In this document: piece by piece, positions 51,953-61,459 of the stretch
Layout: each line of letters opens with the position of its first letter
How positions within the stretch are numbered: the stretch's first letter is position 1
Source of the DNA: Candidatus Tepidiaquacellales bacterium UBA2330
Lineage (GTDB): Bacteria; Bacteroidota; Ignavibacteria; Tepidaquicellales; Tepidaquicellaceae
Direction of reading: 5' to 3'
Assembly: GCA_002344965.1 (NCBI GenBank)
Contig: DDUU01000010.1
Location: forward strand, 5,799 to 69,798
Length of the DNA: 64,000 bases
Made by a program: the position numbers and the translations under genes
The notes under the pieces: model-generated
What the model saw: only the letters and a program-made list of their open reading frames with translations
The model's database searches: none
What the model was told of the DNA's origin: nothing

Positions 51953-52891
51953 ATGATATCCTTTATAATATTTTTAGTAGTAATAATAATTTTAATGACT
52001 ATTCTCAAAGGTCAGTTTAAGGAGAATATACATTTTGATAAAATTATAAACACTCTCAGATTAGCAGCAGGTATAGGAATTCTCCTCGCAGTTTTATTTG
52101 CGTCTGTTGTGCAGATTGGTCCCGGAGAAGTCGGCGTGCAGATTTTATTCGGTAATGTGCAGAACAAAGTGCTCAGGAGCGGACTGAATTTCGTAAATCC
52201 GCTGGTTGAAGTTCAGGAACTTGACATCAAAACTCAGGCATATACAATGAGCGGTCTTAATGATCAGGATAACAATGAAATTAAAATTAAAAAAAGCGAT
52301 CCGATTCAGACGCTTTCTTCTGACGGACTGACGCTTATACTGGATGTAACTGTCTGGTACAGGATCGATGCTGAAGCTACTCCTGATCTGATAAGAAATA
52401 TCGGAATTGATTACGAATCTAAAATTGTGCTTCCTGCAATCAGGACGGCAATCAGAGACGTAGCTGTTAACTTTGTAGCTACGGATATTTATTCATCAAA
52501 GAGAGATGATTATGTGAATTTTGTTTCAAAAAAACTTGAGACGTCATTTCAGGGAAGAGGCATAATACTCGAAAAAGTTCTGCTGAGAAATGTGGAGCTG
52601 CCGCAGAAAGTAAGGGAAGCTATAGATGAAAAAATATCTGCTGAGCAGAGAGCACAGCAAATGGTTTATATACTACAGAAAGAAAGACAGGAAGCTGAAA
52701 GAAAAACAGTTGAAGCAACTGGCGTAGCCGAAGCGCAGAAGATAATTAACAGCACTATAAGTAATTCATATCTTCAGTGGAAATATATAGAAACTCTTAA
52801 AGAACTGGTAAACTCTCCGAACAATTCTTTCATAATAGCGCCATATGATCAAAAGCTTACTCCACTTTTAAATTTTAGTCAGGGAAAATAA
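51953..52891 (+). CDS. SPFH/prohibitin-family membrane protein
   Basis: A 312-residue protein with two N-terminal hydrophobic helices (1-18 and about 40-57), an SPFH domain (VQIGPGEVGVQILFGNVQ to about 210), then a helical stretch VREAIDEKISAEQRAQQMVY with KERQEAERKTVEATGVAEAQ of coiled-coil type. Prohibitins form rings in the inner membrane that gather proteases and lipids. It is followed 3 bp later by the DUF2007 gene. Confidence 0.9.
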   Translation: MISFIIFLVVIIILMTILKGQFKENIHFDKIINTLRLAAGIGILLAVLFASVVQIGPGEVGVQILFGNVQNKVLRSGLNFVNPLVEVQELDIKTQAYTMSGLNDQDNNEIKIKKSDPIQTLSSDGLTLILDVTVWYRIDAEATPDLIRNIGIDYESKIVLPAIRTAIRDVAVNFVATDIYSSKRDDYVNFVSKKLETSFQGRGIILEKVLLRNVELPQKVREAIDEKISAEQRAQQMVYILQKERQEAERKTVEATGVAEAQKIINSTISNSYLQWKYIETLKELVNSPNNSFIIAPYDQKLTPLLNFSQGK

Positions 52892-52894
52892 CCG

Positions 52895-53161
52895 ATGGAA
52901 GGATTTCAGGAAGTTTACACTACATATGATCCGATGGAAGCAAGTCTTATAAAAGCAAAATTAAGCGATGAAGAGATACAGTTTGAAGTGACGGGTGATT
53001 TTAATATTGCAATGTCTATGGAAACATTCAATACTGAGCTCGGCAGAATGGCGCTTAAAAGACCTATAAAATTTTTTGTTCATGAGAAAGATATAGAAAT
53101 TGCAAAGGTAGCTATAAATACGGACAAGTCTTCGTTTTTTGAGGATGATATGGAATATTGA
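52895..53161 (+). CDS. DUF2007-like small protein
   Basis: An 88-residue protein. EVYTTYDPMEASLIKAKLSD and the later FFVHEKDIEIAKVAI strand fit the DUF2007 (putative signal-transducing) fold, a ferredoxin-like domain seen in many Bacteroidota. Coupled closely to the SPFH gene and, by TTGA, to the dipeptidase frame. Function unknown. Confidence 0.75.
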   Translation: MEGFQEVYTTYDPMEASLIKAKLSDEEIQFEVTGDFNIAMSMETFNTELGRMALKRPIKFFVHEKDIEIAKVAINTDKSSFFEDDMEY

Positions 53162-53184
53162 CGGGGAAAATTTTTCAAAAAGAA

Positions 53185-54378
53185 ATGAGAAACATGAGAA
53201 TAAAAAATTTGATAAAGTTTTTTGTGCCGCTTGCAGTGATAGGAGCGGTGGTGTATATGAACAGGGGGAATTTTGGCGGAGGCGGTATGACGGAATTGCA
53301 TTCCGTCATAAACAATGCCGGAATAAGTTTGCCGCAGTATGAGAATAATTCAGAATTAAAACTTACAGAAATGACGGACAGCACAGTCTATGAAGATCCC
53401 GTAAAGCTGCATTTCGATGCTTTGCTGGTCGACACGCATAATGACCTGATATGGCAGGTATATAATAAAGGAGCGGATTTTAATGTCCGTAATAGTTTTA
53501 CGCATTCTGATATTTTTAAATTCAGAGAAGGCGGACTTGATATCCAGGTCTTTGCAGTATGGATACCGCTGAATAAAGCAAAAAGCTCGTTTGATTTTAC
53601 AATGTCTCAGATAGAAAGGCTGAAAAAATTTCAGACTGAAAGCAACGGTGAATTTGAATTTGCAAAATCTTATGATGATATAATGAGAATTACCGGCAAT
53701 AAAAAAATATGCGGACTGATAGGAATTGAAGGAGGTACAGCCGTTGAAAGTGATGTTGAAAATGTCCGGAGGTTTTTTGATGAAGGCGTAAGATATATAG
53801 GACTTACATGGAATAATTCTAATCTCATTGCAACCTCCGCTAAAGATGCAGTTACCGCAGGTAAAAGCAGCGGACTTACTGAATATGGAAAAGAAGTTGT
53901 TAAGAAAATGAATGAAACCGGGATGCTGATAGACGTTTCTCATCTGAGTGAAGCGGCATTCTGGGATGTGATGGAAATTTCCTCCGATCCGGTGATCGCT
54001 TCACATTCGAACTGCTATTCCTTAAATCCACATTACAGAAATCTTACTGACGAACAGATCAAAGCAATTGCTGAAAGCAATGGATATATCGGCATAAATT
54101 TTTATGATGAATTTCTTGTAAAGGGCGGTAAAAAATACGGAGCCAGTATTGATGATATTATCAGACATATAGATCATATTAAAAGTATAGCCGGAGTGGA
54201 TTATATCGGCATCGGATCGGATTTTGACGGCGGTATTTCTGCACCATCAGATCTTCAGGACGCAACGCAGTATCCTGAGCTTACTAAAAAATTATTTGAA
54301 AAAGGTTATAATCCTGAAGAAATAAAAAAAATACTCGGATTGAATTTTCTTAGAGTTTTTAAACAGGTTTGCGGTTAA
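53185..54378 (+). CDS. Membrane-anchored dipeptidase (M19 family)
   Basis: About 397 residues. The N-terminal helix (about 8-23) anchors it with the enzyme outside. Zinc sites: His-x-Asp in LLVDTHNDLIWQ, Glu in GLIGIEGGTAVE, His in LIDVSHLSEAAF and His in VIASHSNCYSL, and the last Asp in GIGSDFDGGIS. It hydrolyses dipeptides, including D-amino-acid ones. The linker between anchor and enzyme carries the in-frame translation of a 23-bp palindromic repeat (53287-53309). The ATG at 53185 is chosen, since a TTG at 53158 would add nine residues before the anchor; an ATG at 53194 is also possible. Confidence 0.9.
   Translation: MRNMRIKNLIKFFVPLAVIGAVVYMNRGNFGGGGMTELHSVINNAGISLPQYENNSELKLTEMTDSTVYEDPVKLHFDALLVDTHNDLIWQVYNKGADFNVRNSFTHSDIFKFREGGLDIQVFAVWIPLNKAKSSFDFTMSQIERLKKFQTESNGEFEFAKSYDDIMRITGNKKICGLIGIEGGTAVESDVENVRRFFDEGVRYIGLTWNNSNLIATSAKDAVTAGKSSGLTEYGKEVVKKMNETGMLIDVSHLSEAAFWDVMEISSDPVIASHSNCYSLNPHYRNLTDEQIKAIAESNGYIGINFYDEFLVKGGKKYGASIDDIIRHIDHIKSIAGVDYIGIGSDFDGGISAPSDLQDATQYPELTKKLFEKGYNPEEIKKILGLNFLRVFKQVCG
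53287..53309 (+). repeat. Palindromic repeat, second copy, inside the dipeptidase gene
   Basis: ATGACGGAAT (53287-53296), TGC loop, ATTCCGTCAT (53300-53309). Only the middle loop base differs from the copy at 7247, and the GGT in front is shared. It keeps the reading frame (residues MTELHSV) in the linker of the dipeptidase, as for palindromic elements known to invade coding regions in Rickettsia. Confidence 0.75.
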
Positions 54379-54385
54379 ATTTTTT

Positions 54386-56407
54386 TTACTTATCCAGCTT
54401 TAAAATCTCGTCACGCAGTTCCGCAGCTCTCTCAAATTCCAGGTCTTTCGCGGCGTTGATCATTTCTTTTCTTAACTGTTCTATCAATTCTTTTCTCTGC
54501 TCTGAATTTATTTTCTTATTCACAGGATCGGTTATTATGCTTAATGCTGATTTTTTTTCTTCCTTTCCTTTCTTGTTGTATTCGTTATTTGATTTTGAAT
54601 CCGCGACAATTGTCGCTGACATGATTTCCTCTAAGGTTTTAAGCACAGTCTCGGGAGTTATTTTGTGTTCCTTATTATATTGTATCTGTATTTCTCTTCT
54701 TCTCGCAGTTTCCTTTATTACCTTATCCATCGATTCGGTTACTTTATCCGCATACATGATTACAAGTCCGTTCACATTTCTTGCCGTTCTTCCCGCTGTC
54801 TGCATCAGAGATTTTTCCGAACGGAGAAATCCTTCTTTATCCGCATCAAGTATTGCAACCAAAGATACCTCCGGCAGATCAAGACCCTCTCTTAAAAGAT
54901 TTACTCCGACCAGAACATCGAAATTTCCCAGTCTCAGACTTCTCAGTATTTCCACACGGTCGAGAGTATCAACTTCAGAGTGCATATATTTGACTCTTAT
55001 CCCGATACCTTCAAGGTAATCAGTAAGATCCTCGCTCATTCTTTTCGTAAGTGTTGTTACCAGAACTCTTTCGCCTCTTTTGCTTCTCACCCTGACTTCG
55101 TTGATCAGATCATCTATCTGATTTTTAACAGGTCTCACCTGTATTTCAGGATCAAGCAGTCCTGTCGGTCTTATGATTTGCTCGACTACAACTCCTTCGC
55201 TTTTTTCAAACTCATAATTGCTCGGCGTTGCGCTGACAAAGACAGCCTGTTTTATCATTGATTCCCATTCTTCAAATGTCATAGGCCTGTTGTCAAGCGC
55301 CGACGGCAGACGAAATCCGTACTCTACTAATGTTTTTTTTCTCATCCTGTCACCGTTATACATTCCTCTGATCTGGGGTATAGTTACATGCGATTCGTCC
55401 ACCACAAGCAGAAAATCTTTTGGAAAATAATCAAACAGACACGACGGTCTTGTACCCGGAGCGCGTCTGTCCATGTGTCTGGAGTAATTTTCAATGCCGT
55501 TGCAGTAGCCGATCTCCTGTATCATTTCAATGTCAAAGTTAGTCCGCTGTTCAATCCTCTGTGCCTCGATCATTTTACCCTGAGCTTTGAAATATTCTAT
55601 CTGCTTCTCAAGCTCCTGACGGATATCAACTATCGCTGCGTCAACTTTATCCTGACTTGTGAGAAAATATTTCGCCGGATATATAACTACGCTGATATCA
55701 TTTCCTGTCACCTTTCCGTCTTCCCTGTTTATATAAGATATTTTTTCAATCGTGTTATCAAAGATCTCGATTCTCACACCGGTATTATTTTCATAAGCCG
55801 GGATTAGATCAATATTATCACCTCTTACTCTGAACGTGCCTCTTAGAAAATCAGTGTCATTCCTTACATAATGAATATTTACAAGCTTTGACATTAATGC
55901 TTTTCTCGATATCCTGTCACCGGTTTTAAGAAGCAGCATCTGCTCTGCATATTCTTCCGGCGCGCCGATACCGTATATACAGCTGACAGACGAAACGACT
56001 ATTACATCTTTCCTTCCTTCAAGAATGGATGCAGTCGCTCTTAACCGCAGTCTGTCTATCTCTTCGTTAATTGAAAGGTCTTTTTGAATGTAAGTATCTG
56101 AAGATGGAATATATGCCTCGGGCTGATAATAATCGTAATAAGATATAAAAAACTCTACGCGGTTGTTCGGAAAAAATCTTTTAAACTCTCCGTAAAGCTG
56201 CGCTGCAAGTGTCTTGTTGTGAGACATTACAAGGACCGGTTTGCCGATATTCTCTATTACATTTGAAATGGAATAAGTTTTTCCCGAACCGGTCACACCG
56301 AGAAAAGTCTGATACTTATCGCCTCTTATAATTCCTTCTGTCAGTTCCTTGATCGCTCTCGGCTGATCACCGGCAGGCTTGTATTTGGATTCAAGTTTAA
56401 AATTCAA
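54386..56407 (-). CDS. uvrB: Excinuclease ABC subunit B
   Basis: A 673-residue DNA-repair helicase. Walker A is LGVTGSGKTYSISNVIENIG, the beta-hairpin region ISYYDYYQPEAYIPSSDTYI, DEAD-like DESHVTIPQIRGMYNGDR, motif VI QTAGRTARN, and the C-terminal UVR domain AAKDLEFERAAELRDEILKL. Length is normal. It hands damaged DNA from UvrA to UvrC. It is convergent with the dipeptidase gene with only a few bases between. Confidence 0.98.
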   Translation of the reverse strand: MNFKLESKYKPAGDQPRAIKELTEGIIRGDKYQTFLGVTGSGKTYSISNVIENIGKPVLVMSHNKTLAAQLYGEFKRFFPNNRVEFFISYYDYYQPEAYIPSSDTYIQKDLSINEEIDRLRLRATASILEGRKDVIVVSSVSCIYGIGAPEEYAEQMLLLKTGDRISRKALMSKLVNIHYVRNDTDFLRGTFRVRGDNIDLIPAYENNTGVRIEIFDNTIEKISYINREDGKVTGNDISVVIYPAKYFLTSQDKVDAAIVDIRQELEKQIEYFKAQGKMIEAQRIEQRTNFDIEMIQEIGYCNGIENYSRHMDRRAPGTRPSCLFDYFPKDFLLVVDESHVTIPQIRGMYNGDRMRKKTLVEYGFRLPSALDNRPMTFEEWESMIKQAVFVSATPSNYEFEKSEGVVVEQIIRPTGLLDPEIQVRPVKNQIDDLINEVRVRSKRGERVLVTTLTKRMSEDLTDYLEGIGIRVKYMHSEVDTLDRVEILRSLRLGNFDVLVGVNLLREGLDLPEVSLVAILDADKEGFLRSEKSLMQTAGRTARNVNGLVIMYADKVTESMDKVIKETARRREIQIQYNKEHKITPETVLKTLEEIMSATIVADSKSNNEYNKKGKEEKKSALSIITDPVNKKINSEQRKELIEQLRKEMINAAKDLEFERAAELRDEILKLDK

Positions 56408-56530
56408 TATAAGTCGGATTAATTTCTTTATTTATTAATTTAATGTTAATGGGCTGCCATGGTTTGAAGAAATAAAAACTCTTTATTTTTTCAGGTTTGG
56501 GAATTTAATATTTGTCTTCGACGGTAAAAT

Positions 56531-56800
56531 TCAGCTTATTTCAGTAATGAGATTTATTTCTTTCAGAACAGAATTTATGTAGTTCAATTTTGGAATTTCA
56601 CCAGTGCTTACAACCGCTTTGCCTCTTGTGTGAGCGATAATGGCAATCTGTTCGCATTGTATGTTACTATATCCGGTTGCTTTTCTCAGCTGAATTATAA
56701 CATCGTCCCAGATATGGTTTGAATTAAAAAGTATAAGCTTATGCAGGACTGCATTTTTATCAGTTGAATTATATTCGGTTTCTGTAATTGTACTATTCAT
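56531..56800 (-). CDS. clpS: ClpS, adaptor of the Clp protease
   Basis: About 89 residues from ATG 56800. The ClpS core is visible as KLILFNSNHIWDDVIIQLRK followed by ATGYSNIQCEQIAIIAHTRG and KAVVSTG. ClpS brings N-end-rule substrates to ClpA/ClpC. The usual Asn-Asp-Asp/Asn-His substrate-binding loop reads Asn-Ser-Asn-His, a mild deviation. An upstream ATG at 56827 would overlap the dacB gene by 22 bp; the shorter form has GAGGAA in front. Confidence 0.85.
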   Translation of the reverse strand: MNSTITETEYNSTDKNAVLHKLILFNSNHIWDDVIIQLRKATGYSNIQCEQIAIIAHTRGKAVVSTGEIPKLNYINSVLKEINLITEIS

Positions 56801-56805
56801 AAAAT

Positions 56806-58062
56806 TTAATTCCTCGAAAACATGCAAAGCTGTTCGCAGATCTGATCCTGAATACTTCTCGGTAATTCTCTCCCGCTGCCGAATCCGTTCATAACAATAT
56901 AAAACAGAAGCAGTTCGTTATCTCTCGATACCGCATAGCCCGAAAGCGCACTTACTGAATTCAGCGTGCCTGTTTTGGCATGAACATTACTTTCAGCTTC
57001 AGTGCCGATCATTCTGTTTCTCAGAGTGCCGTCTTTGCCGGCTATGGCGAGCGATCCGTAAAAATAATCAAATGTCTTCAGATCATCATACATATATTTC
57101 AGCAGACGGATATACAGATCGGAATTAACCGTATTAAATCTTGTAAGACCGGAACCTTCCAGTATTTCAAAGGTGTTCCTGTCATTTCCCATTGCAGTCA
57201 GAAAATTAATCACGGCTGATTCTCCTTTATCCAGACTTCCGGGAGGCGAATCAAATGCCGCGCCTGCAACTTTAAAAACTGTAATTGCTGAATGGTTATC
57301 ACTTTCCTTATTCATCTGCGCCAAAACATTATACATGGAATGCGAAACTTCAGCTACTTCCTTTGCGCCTGCCGGAGTCACACCTGAGATTACAATTCCG
57401 TTAAGTTTTATATTAAGCGCCATTAACTCATCCGCAAGCAGATTGCCCGCAGATGCCGCAGGATCATAATTGCCGGGATTTTTATTTAAATTAAGTGCGC
57501 TGACATAAGGCCAGTAATTGCTCTTTGTATCACCCTGATAATAATTTGATAATCCGAAATACTGGTTATCCAGATAAGATTCATCATATACTATATTTCC
57601 TGTAACTGCCCTGATATTTTTTTCAGAAAATAATTTAGCAAGATAGCTTATATCGGATGAATTAAGATCCGGATCTCCGTATCCCTTTAAATAAATATTC
57701 CCGTCTACTATTCCGTCACTGATATTACTGTCGTCTGTATATATTACCGTACGGAAATTATGATCTTTACCTAGATACTCCAGAGCAATTGCTGCCGTGA
57801 TCATTTTGGTAATGGATGCAGGTATCATTTTAATCCTGGGATTTTTCTCGTATAAGAGATCATACTTTTCTGCACTCGCAACCTGCACGGAAACTGTGCA
57901 GTTGATACCGCTTAGTATAAGCTCAATGTTCTCTGCAAGTATATCAACGTTATCCTTTGCCCGGGATCCTGCAGGAATAATAAAAATGGTAATGAGAATC
58001 AGCAGTACTGCTTTTGAAAAAATTTGTTTTGGTGTTTCTGATTTAAGAAAATTCTTTGTCAT
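56806..58062 (-). CDS. dacB: D-alanyl-D-alanine carboxypeptidase/endopeptidase (PBP4-type)
   Basis: A 418-residue S13 enzyme with a signal peptide (cleavage near SRA). SxxK is in PASITKMITAAIALEYLG, SxN in ESDNHSAIT and KTG in VHAKTGTLNSVSAL. It removes the last D-Ala or cuts cross-links of peptidoglycan in the periplasm. The gene overlaps the upstream NUDIX gene by 20 bp, so translation is probably coupled. Confidence 0.92.
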   Translation of the reverse strand: MTKNFLKSETPKQIFSKAVLLILITIFIIPAGSRAKDNVDILAENIELILSGINCTVSVQVASAEKYDLLYEKNPRIKMIPASITKMITAAIALEYLGKDHNFRTVIYTDDSNISDGIVDGNIYLKGYGDPDLNSSDISYLAKLFSEKNIRAVTGNIVYDESYLDNQYFGLSNYYQGDTKSNYWPYVSALNLNKNPGNYDPAASAGNLLADELMALNIKLNGIVISGVTPAGAKEVAEVSHSMYNVLAQMNKESDNHSAITVFKVAGAAFDSPPGSLDKGESAVINFLTAMGNDRNTFEILEGSGLTRFNTVNSDLYIRLLKYMYDDLKTFDYFYGSLAIAGKDGTLRNRMIGTEAESNVHAKTGTLNSVSALSGYAVSRDNELLLFYIVMNGFGSGRELPRSIQDQICEQLCMFSRN

Positions 58063-58492
58063 TCTTGTTTAAAATTTTTTTATAAGCTTTTTTCAGTAAG
58101 TTTTCGGATTCGGAAAATGTTACAAGATTTAACCCTTCCTCCAGACCGCACCACTGAAAATTTACTATTTCCTTTTTATCTATATAAACTGTTTCAGAAA
58201 AAACTTCTGCTATAAAATAATCAACCGACTTTTCTACTCTGTGATTTTTCCCTGAGTTAAATTTATACACCTCGCTTAATTCGATTCTGTCCGAAATAAA
58301 TTTTACATTAGTAATTCCTGTTTCTTCTTTCAGTTCGCGTATTGCAGTCTGTATATCGGTTTCTCCTTTTTCTTTATGCCCTTTCGGAAATGCCCAGTGA
58401 CCCTGCCTGTGTTTGATTATCAGAAATACCGGCTTTCCCGGTTTCATATGAAAAATAATCACGCCGATCGATCTGTCCTTCTTAATGTTCAA
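58043..58492 (-). CDS. NUDIX hydrolase
   Basis: A 149-residue protein. The Nudix box is complete: GHKEKGETDIQTAIRELKEE followed by TGI, giving G-x5-E-x7-R-E-x-x-E-E-x-G. The start SIGVIIFHMKPGKPVFLIIK and WAFPKGHKEKGE resemble diadenosine tetraphosphate (Ap4A) hydrolases. It cleaves a nucleoside diphosphate linked to another moiety; the exact substrate is unknown. It lies between mazG and dacB on one transcript. Confidence 0.9.
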   Translation of the reverse strand: MNIKKDRSIGVIIFHMKPGKPVFLIIKHRQGHWAFPKGHKEKGETDIQTAIRELKEETGITNVKFISDRIELSEVYKFNSGKNHRVEKSVDYFIAEVFSETVYIDKKEIVNFQWCGLEEGLNLVTFSESENLLKKAYKKILNKNDKEFS

Positions 58493-58510
58493 TTGTTTTT
58501 AAAATTCGTT

Positions 58511-59287
58511 TTACTTTTTTGCTTTATTCCAGATTACATCCATTTCTTCAAGAGTCATGTCTTCGATAGCAATTTTATTCTCCTCTGCAAATTTTTCAAT
58601 GCTGTTAAATCTCTCTTTGAATTTACCGACAGTCCTTCTCAATGCGTCTTCGGGATTTATTTTATGAAACCTCGCAAAGTTAACTATTGAAAACAGGACA
58701 TCGCCGAATTCATCTTCGATTTCCTTATGCGATTTATTCAAACTGACATTGACTTTTAATTCTTCCAGCTCTTCGCGTATTTTATCAAACACCGGCACTT
58801 CGTCTTTCCAGTCAAAGCCGACTTTAGATGCTTTCTCCTGTATCCTGTATGCTTTAAGTAACGCCGGCAGCTGTTCGGGGATTCCTTCGATCACGGATTT
58901 TCTGCCTTCTTTCTTTTTCAGATTTTCCCAGTTGCGTTTTACTTCATCACTGTCTTTCACTTTCACATCACCGAATACGTGAGGGTGTCTGTTTATTAGT
59001 TTCAGTGTTTCAGATTCAATGACATCTTTCAGCGTAAATTCTTTTTCTTCTTCAGCTATATTTGAATGGAAAACCACCTGAAGAAGTAAATCTCCAAGTT
59101 CTTTTTTTAGTTCTTCCGGGTTATTATTGTCAATAGCTTCAAGCACTTCATATGTTTCTTCAAGCAGACACCTTCTTAATGACAAATGTGTCTGTATCCT
59201 GTCCCACGGACAATCAGTCCTTAGTTTTTTGACAATCTCAACGAATTCATTGAATTCATCCGTTAATGTTGTATTATTTTTTTTCAA
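58511..59287 (-). CDS. mazG: Nucleoside triphosphate pyrophosphohydrolase
   Basis: A 258-residue MazG with two tandem domains. Domain 1 has TDCPWDRIQTHLSLRRCLLE followed by EETYEVLEAI and KKELGDLLLQVVFHS, giving the EExxE and ExxD metal sites. Domain 2 has EIEDEFGDVLFSIVNFARFH. It removes non-canonical or excess NTPs. It heads a transcript mazG-NUDIX-dacB-clpS. Confidence 0.95.
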   Translation of the reverse strand: MKKNNTTLTDEFNEFVEIVKKLRTDCPWDRIQTHLSLRRCLLEETYEVLEAIDNNNPEELKKELGDLLLQVVFHSNIAEEEKEFTLKDVIESETLKLINRHPHVFGDVKVKDSDEVKRNWENLKKKEGRKSVIEGIPEQLPALLKAYRIQEKASKVGFDWKDEVPVFDKIREELEELKVNVSLNKSHKEIEDEFGDVLFSIVNFARFHKINPEDALRRTVGKFKERFNSIEKFAEENKIAIEDMTLEEMDVIWNKAKK

Positions 59288-59493
59288 AATTATGTTTTCA
59301 TAAGATAAAAATTTTAAATTTTATTGTCAGTGTTTAAAAGCTTATGCACGTTTTAAATTTAATTTTATGAATTTACATTATAAAAATACCTGCCATTTTT
59401 GAATAATTAATATGAGTTTCTAATTTTATATGTCTGTTTTAAATTGATTAAATAAAAAATCAGGTATATGTTTGCCTGATCGGATTTTTTTAA

Positions 59494-59802
59494 ATGAGCA
59501 GAAAATTTCAAAAAACGAAAGAGGATTTTACATGTCTTTACTGCGGCTGCAAAGTTTCAGGCGACGGATATACAAATCATTGTCCCGAATGTCTTTACAG
59601 CAGACATGTAGATATAAATCCCGGAGACAGAATGTCTGACTGCGGTGGTATTATGAAACCCGTCGGGTTGAAAATATCTTCAGGCGACTATATAATTATT
59701 CACAGGTGCGTCAAATGCGGTTTTGAAAAAACGAATAAATCCGGAAAACATGATAATTATGAAAAGCTTATCGAACTCAGCGTCAGCAAAGACTTGCGCT
59801 AA
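59494..59802 (+). CDS. RNHCP-domain zinc-ribbon protein
   Basis: A 102-residue protein. CLYCGCKVSGDGYTNHCPEC matches the RNHCP motif (Asn-His-Cys-Pro), and RCVKCGFEKTNK forms the second CxxC. A zinc ribbon of unknown function. ATG start; preceded by a 206-bp AT-rich gap with no other feature. Confidence 0.88.
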   Translation: MSRKFQKTKEDFTCLYCGCKVSGDGYTNHCPECLYSRHVDINPGDRMSDCGGIMKPVGLKISSGDYIIIHRCVKCGFEKTNKSGKHDNYEKLIELSVSKDLR

Positions 59803-59874
59803 CATATAATCTGAATTGAATAACAGAATCAAATAGCATATTTTTGTTTATTCTTAAAACATTAAATCAATCAA

Positions 59875-60987
59875 ATGAAAATAGGTGTACCAAAAGAAAT
59901 CAAGCCGAATGAGAACCGAATAGCTCTTACTCCTGTCGGTGCGGAAGTTTTAAAAAGACACGGACACAAAGTATATATAGAAACAAACGCCGGCACAGGA
60001 AGCGGATTTTCTGATTCAGAATATAAAAAAGCCGGTGCTGTAATTCTTAAAAAAGCTAAAGAAGTTTTTGATACCGCTGATATGATTATGAAAGTAAAAG
60101 AACCAATAAAACAGGAATACGGTCTGATCAGAAAAAATCAGGTTGTCTTTACTTACTTTCATTTCGCGTCTTCAAAAGATCTTACCGAAGCAATGATAAA
60201 ATCAAAATGTATTGCAATCGCTTACGAAACCGTTCAAAAAGAGGATCTGTCTCTGCCTCTGCTCATTCCGATGAGCGAAGTAGCCGGCAGGATGGCTCCG
60301 CAGGAAGGCGCGAAATATCTGGAGAGGACAATGGGCGGAAGAGGCGTGCTGCTCGGAGGAGTCCCGGGAACTGAACCTGCAAATGTGATTGTACTTGGCG
60401 GAGGTATCGTTGGAACAAATGCCGCAAAAATAGCCGCAGGTTTCGGAGCAAAGGTAACTATTATGGATAATAATCTTTACAGACTCAGATATCTCGATGA
60501 TGTTATGCCGAGGAATGTTACTACTATGATGAGCAATCCTTTTAATATCAGAGAAGCAATCAAAACCGCCGATCTTGTTATCGGAGCTGTATTGATAGCG
60601 GGAGCAAAAGCTCCGAAACTTATCACAAAAAATATGCTGAAGCTTATGAGACCCGGTTCGGTAGTAGTGGATGTCTCTGTGGATCAGGGAGGATGCATCG
60701 AAACCTGCAGACCGACCACTCACGCGAATCCGACTTATGTAGTAAATGATGTCCTTCATTATTGCGTTGCGAATATGCCGGGAGCAGTTCCTTTTACTTC
60801 TACTATCGCTCTTACAAACGCTACTCTTCCATATGCAGTAGAGCTTGCGAATAAAGGCTGGCATAAAGCGTGTACGGAAAATCCGGAACTCAAACTCGGT
60901 CTTAACATTATAAACGGAGAGATCACTTATAAAGGAGTTGCTGACGCATTTAAATTCAAATATACTGATGTGGATGAAATGATGTAA
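59875..60987 (+). CDS. ald: Alanine dehydrogenase
   Basis: A 370-residue NAD-dependent enzyme converting L-alanine to pyruvate and ammonia. GVPKEIKPNENRIALTPVGA is the family start. MKVKEPIKQEY holds the substrate Lys, and FTYFHFASSKD the catalytic His. VIVLGGGIVGTNAAKIAAGF is the NAD-binding Rossmann loop, and GAVLIAGAKAPKLITKNM the following conserved strand. Normal length. A terminator follows. Confidence 0.96.
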   Translation: MKIGVPKEIKPNENRIALTPVGAEVLKRHGHKVYIETNAGTGSGFSDSEYKKAGAVILKKAKEVFDTADMIMKVKEPIKQEYGLIRKNQVVFTYFHFASSKDLTEAMIKSKCIAIAYETVQKEDLSLPLLIPMSEVAGRMAPQEGAKYLERTMGGRGVLLGGVPGTEPANVIVLGGGIVGTNAAKIAAGFGAKVTIMDNNLYRLRYLDDVMPRNVTTMMSNPFNIREAIKTADLVIGAVLIAGAKAPKLITKNMLKLMRPGSVVVDVSVDQGGCIETCRPTTHANPTYVVNDVLHYCVANMPGAVPFTSTIALTNATLPYAVELANKGWHKACTENPELKLGLNIINGEITYKGVADAFKFKYTDVDEMM

Positions 60988-61013
60988 ATATTTCATTTTA
61001 TATTAATAATATT

Positions 61014-61043
61014 AAAGCCTGATAAAATTTATCAGGCTTTTTC
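61014..61043 (+). terminator. Rho-independent terminator after ald
   Basis: AAAGCCTGATAA (61014-61025) pairs with TTATCAGGCTTT (61029-61040), then more T. It ends the ald transcript; the repeat region follows. Confidence 0.85.
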
Positions 61044-61217
61044 TGTTTTACGGGTATATCTTTAAAGGAATATATTATCAGACAAGATTTTGGCACAGAA
61101 ACATAAATCAACATTTTTAAGTGTTTTCTCTTCCGCAGAAATTATTTTGTAAGCATTCATAAAAGTGTGTAAAAAGAAGTTGGAAAAAAATGCCTCCCAA
61201 AAAAGTAAATTGTTTTT

Positions 61218-61366
61218 CAGCCGTCGGGCGTGAACAACAACAAACCGAAACGTGCTTTGGAAGCGGTATGACTTTCGGCTAACAAAAATATTACTTTGGA
61301 CTCCGCCTTGCCCACCACATATTAAGGCGAGGGCTGAGGAAACGACGAAGGTCATGAAACTGAAAA
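61218..61366. repeat. Repeat core, copy A
   Basis: From CAGCCGT at 61218, and from ACCGAAACGTGC onward nearly identical to copies B and C. It contains CCGAAA...TTTCGG as an imperfect stem, followed by GGCTAACAAAAATATTAC and a GC-rich stretch with CCTTGCCCACC. Minus-strand frames across it are open by chance. Flanked on the right by the T9SS-end fragment A. It matches no insertion sequence I can name. Confidence 0.75.
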
Positions 61367-61459
61367 TTCAGCGGCACAGACCTTTCGAGCGGGATTTATT
61401 ATTATAAAATAAAAGCCGGAGATTTTGAGCAGGTGAGGAAGATGATTCTTCTTAAATAA
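61367..61459 (+). pseudogene. Orphan end of a T9SS sorting domain, fragment A
   Basis: Thirty codons and a TAA encode the last third of a type A sorting domain (GTDLSSGIYYYKIKAGDF through KMILLK). The frame has stops just upstream in the repeat core and no start codon, so it is not a gene. It is still intact as a C-terminal end. Confidence 0.72.

Noticed and set aside
54369..55019. 216-codon plus-strand frame antisense to uvrB
   Set aside because: Ser/Leu/Phe-rich shadow of a well-supported gene; no independent signal.
60202..60996. 264-codon minus-strand frame antisense to ald
   Set aside because: Cys/His/Arg/Ser-rich shadow of alanine dehydrogenase with no domain.
61062..61355. Minus-strand frame of 97 codons across repeat copy A
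   Set aside because: The same translated stretch appears in copy C, while its ends differ completely; the frame is open because of the repeat's composition. No ribosome site, no family.
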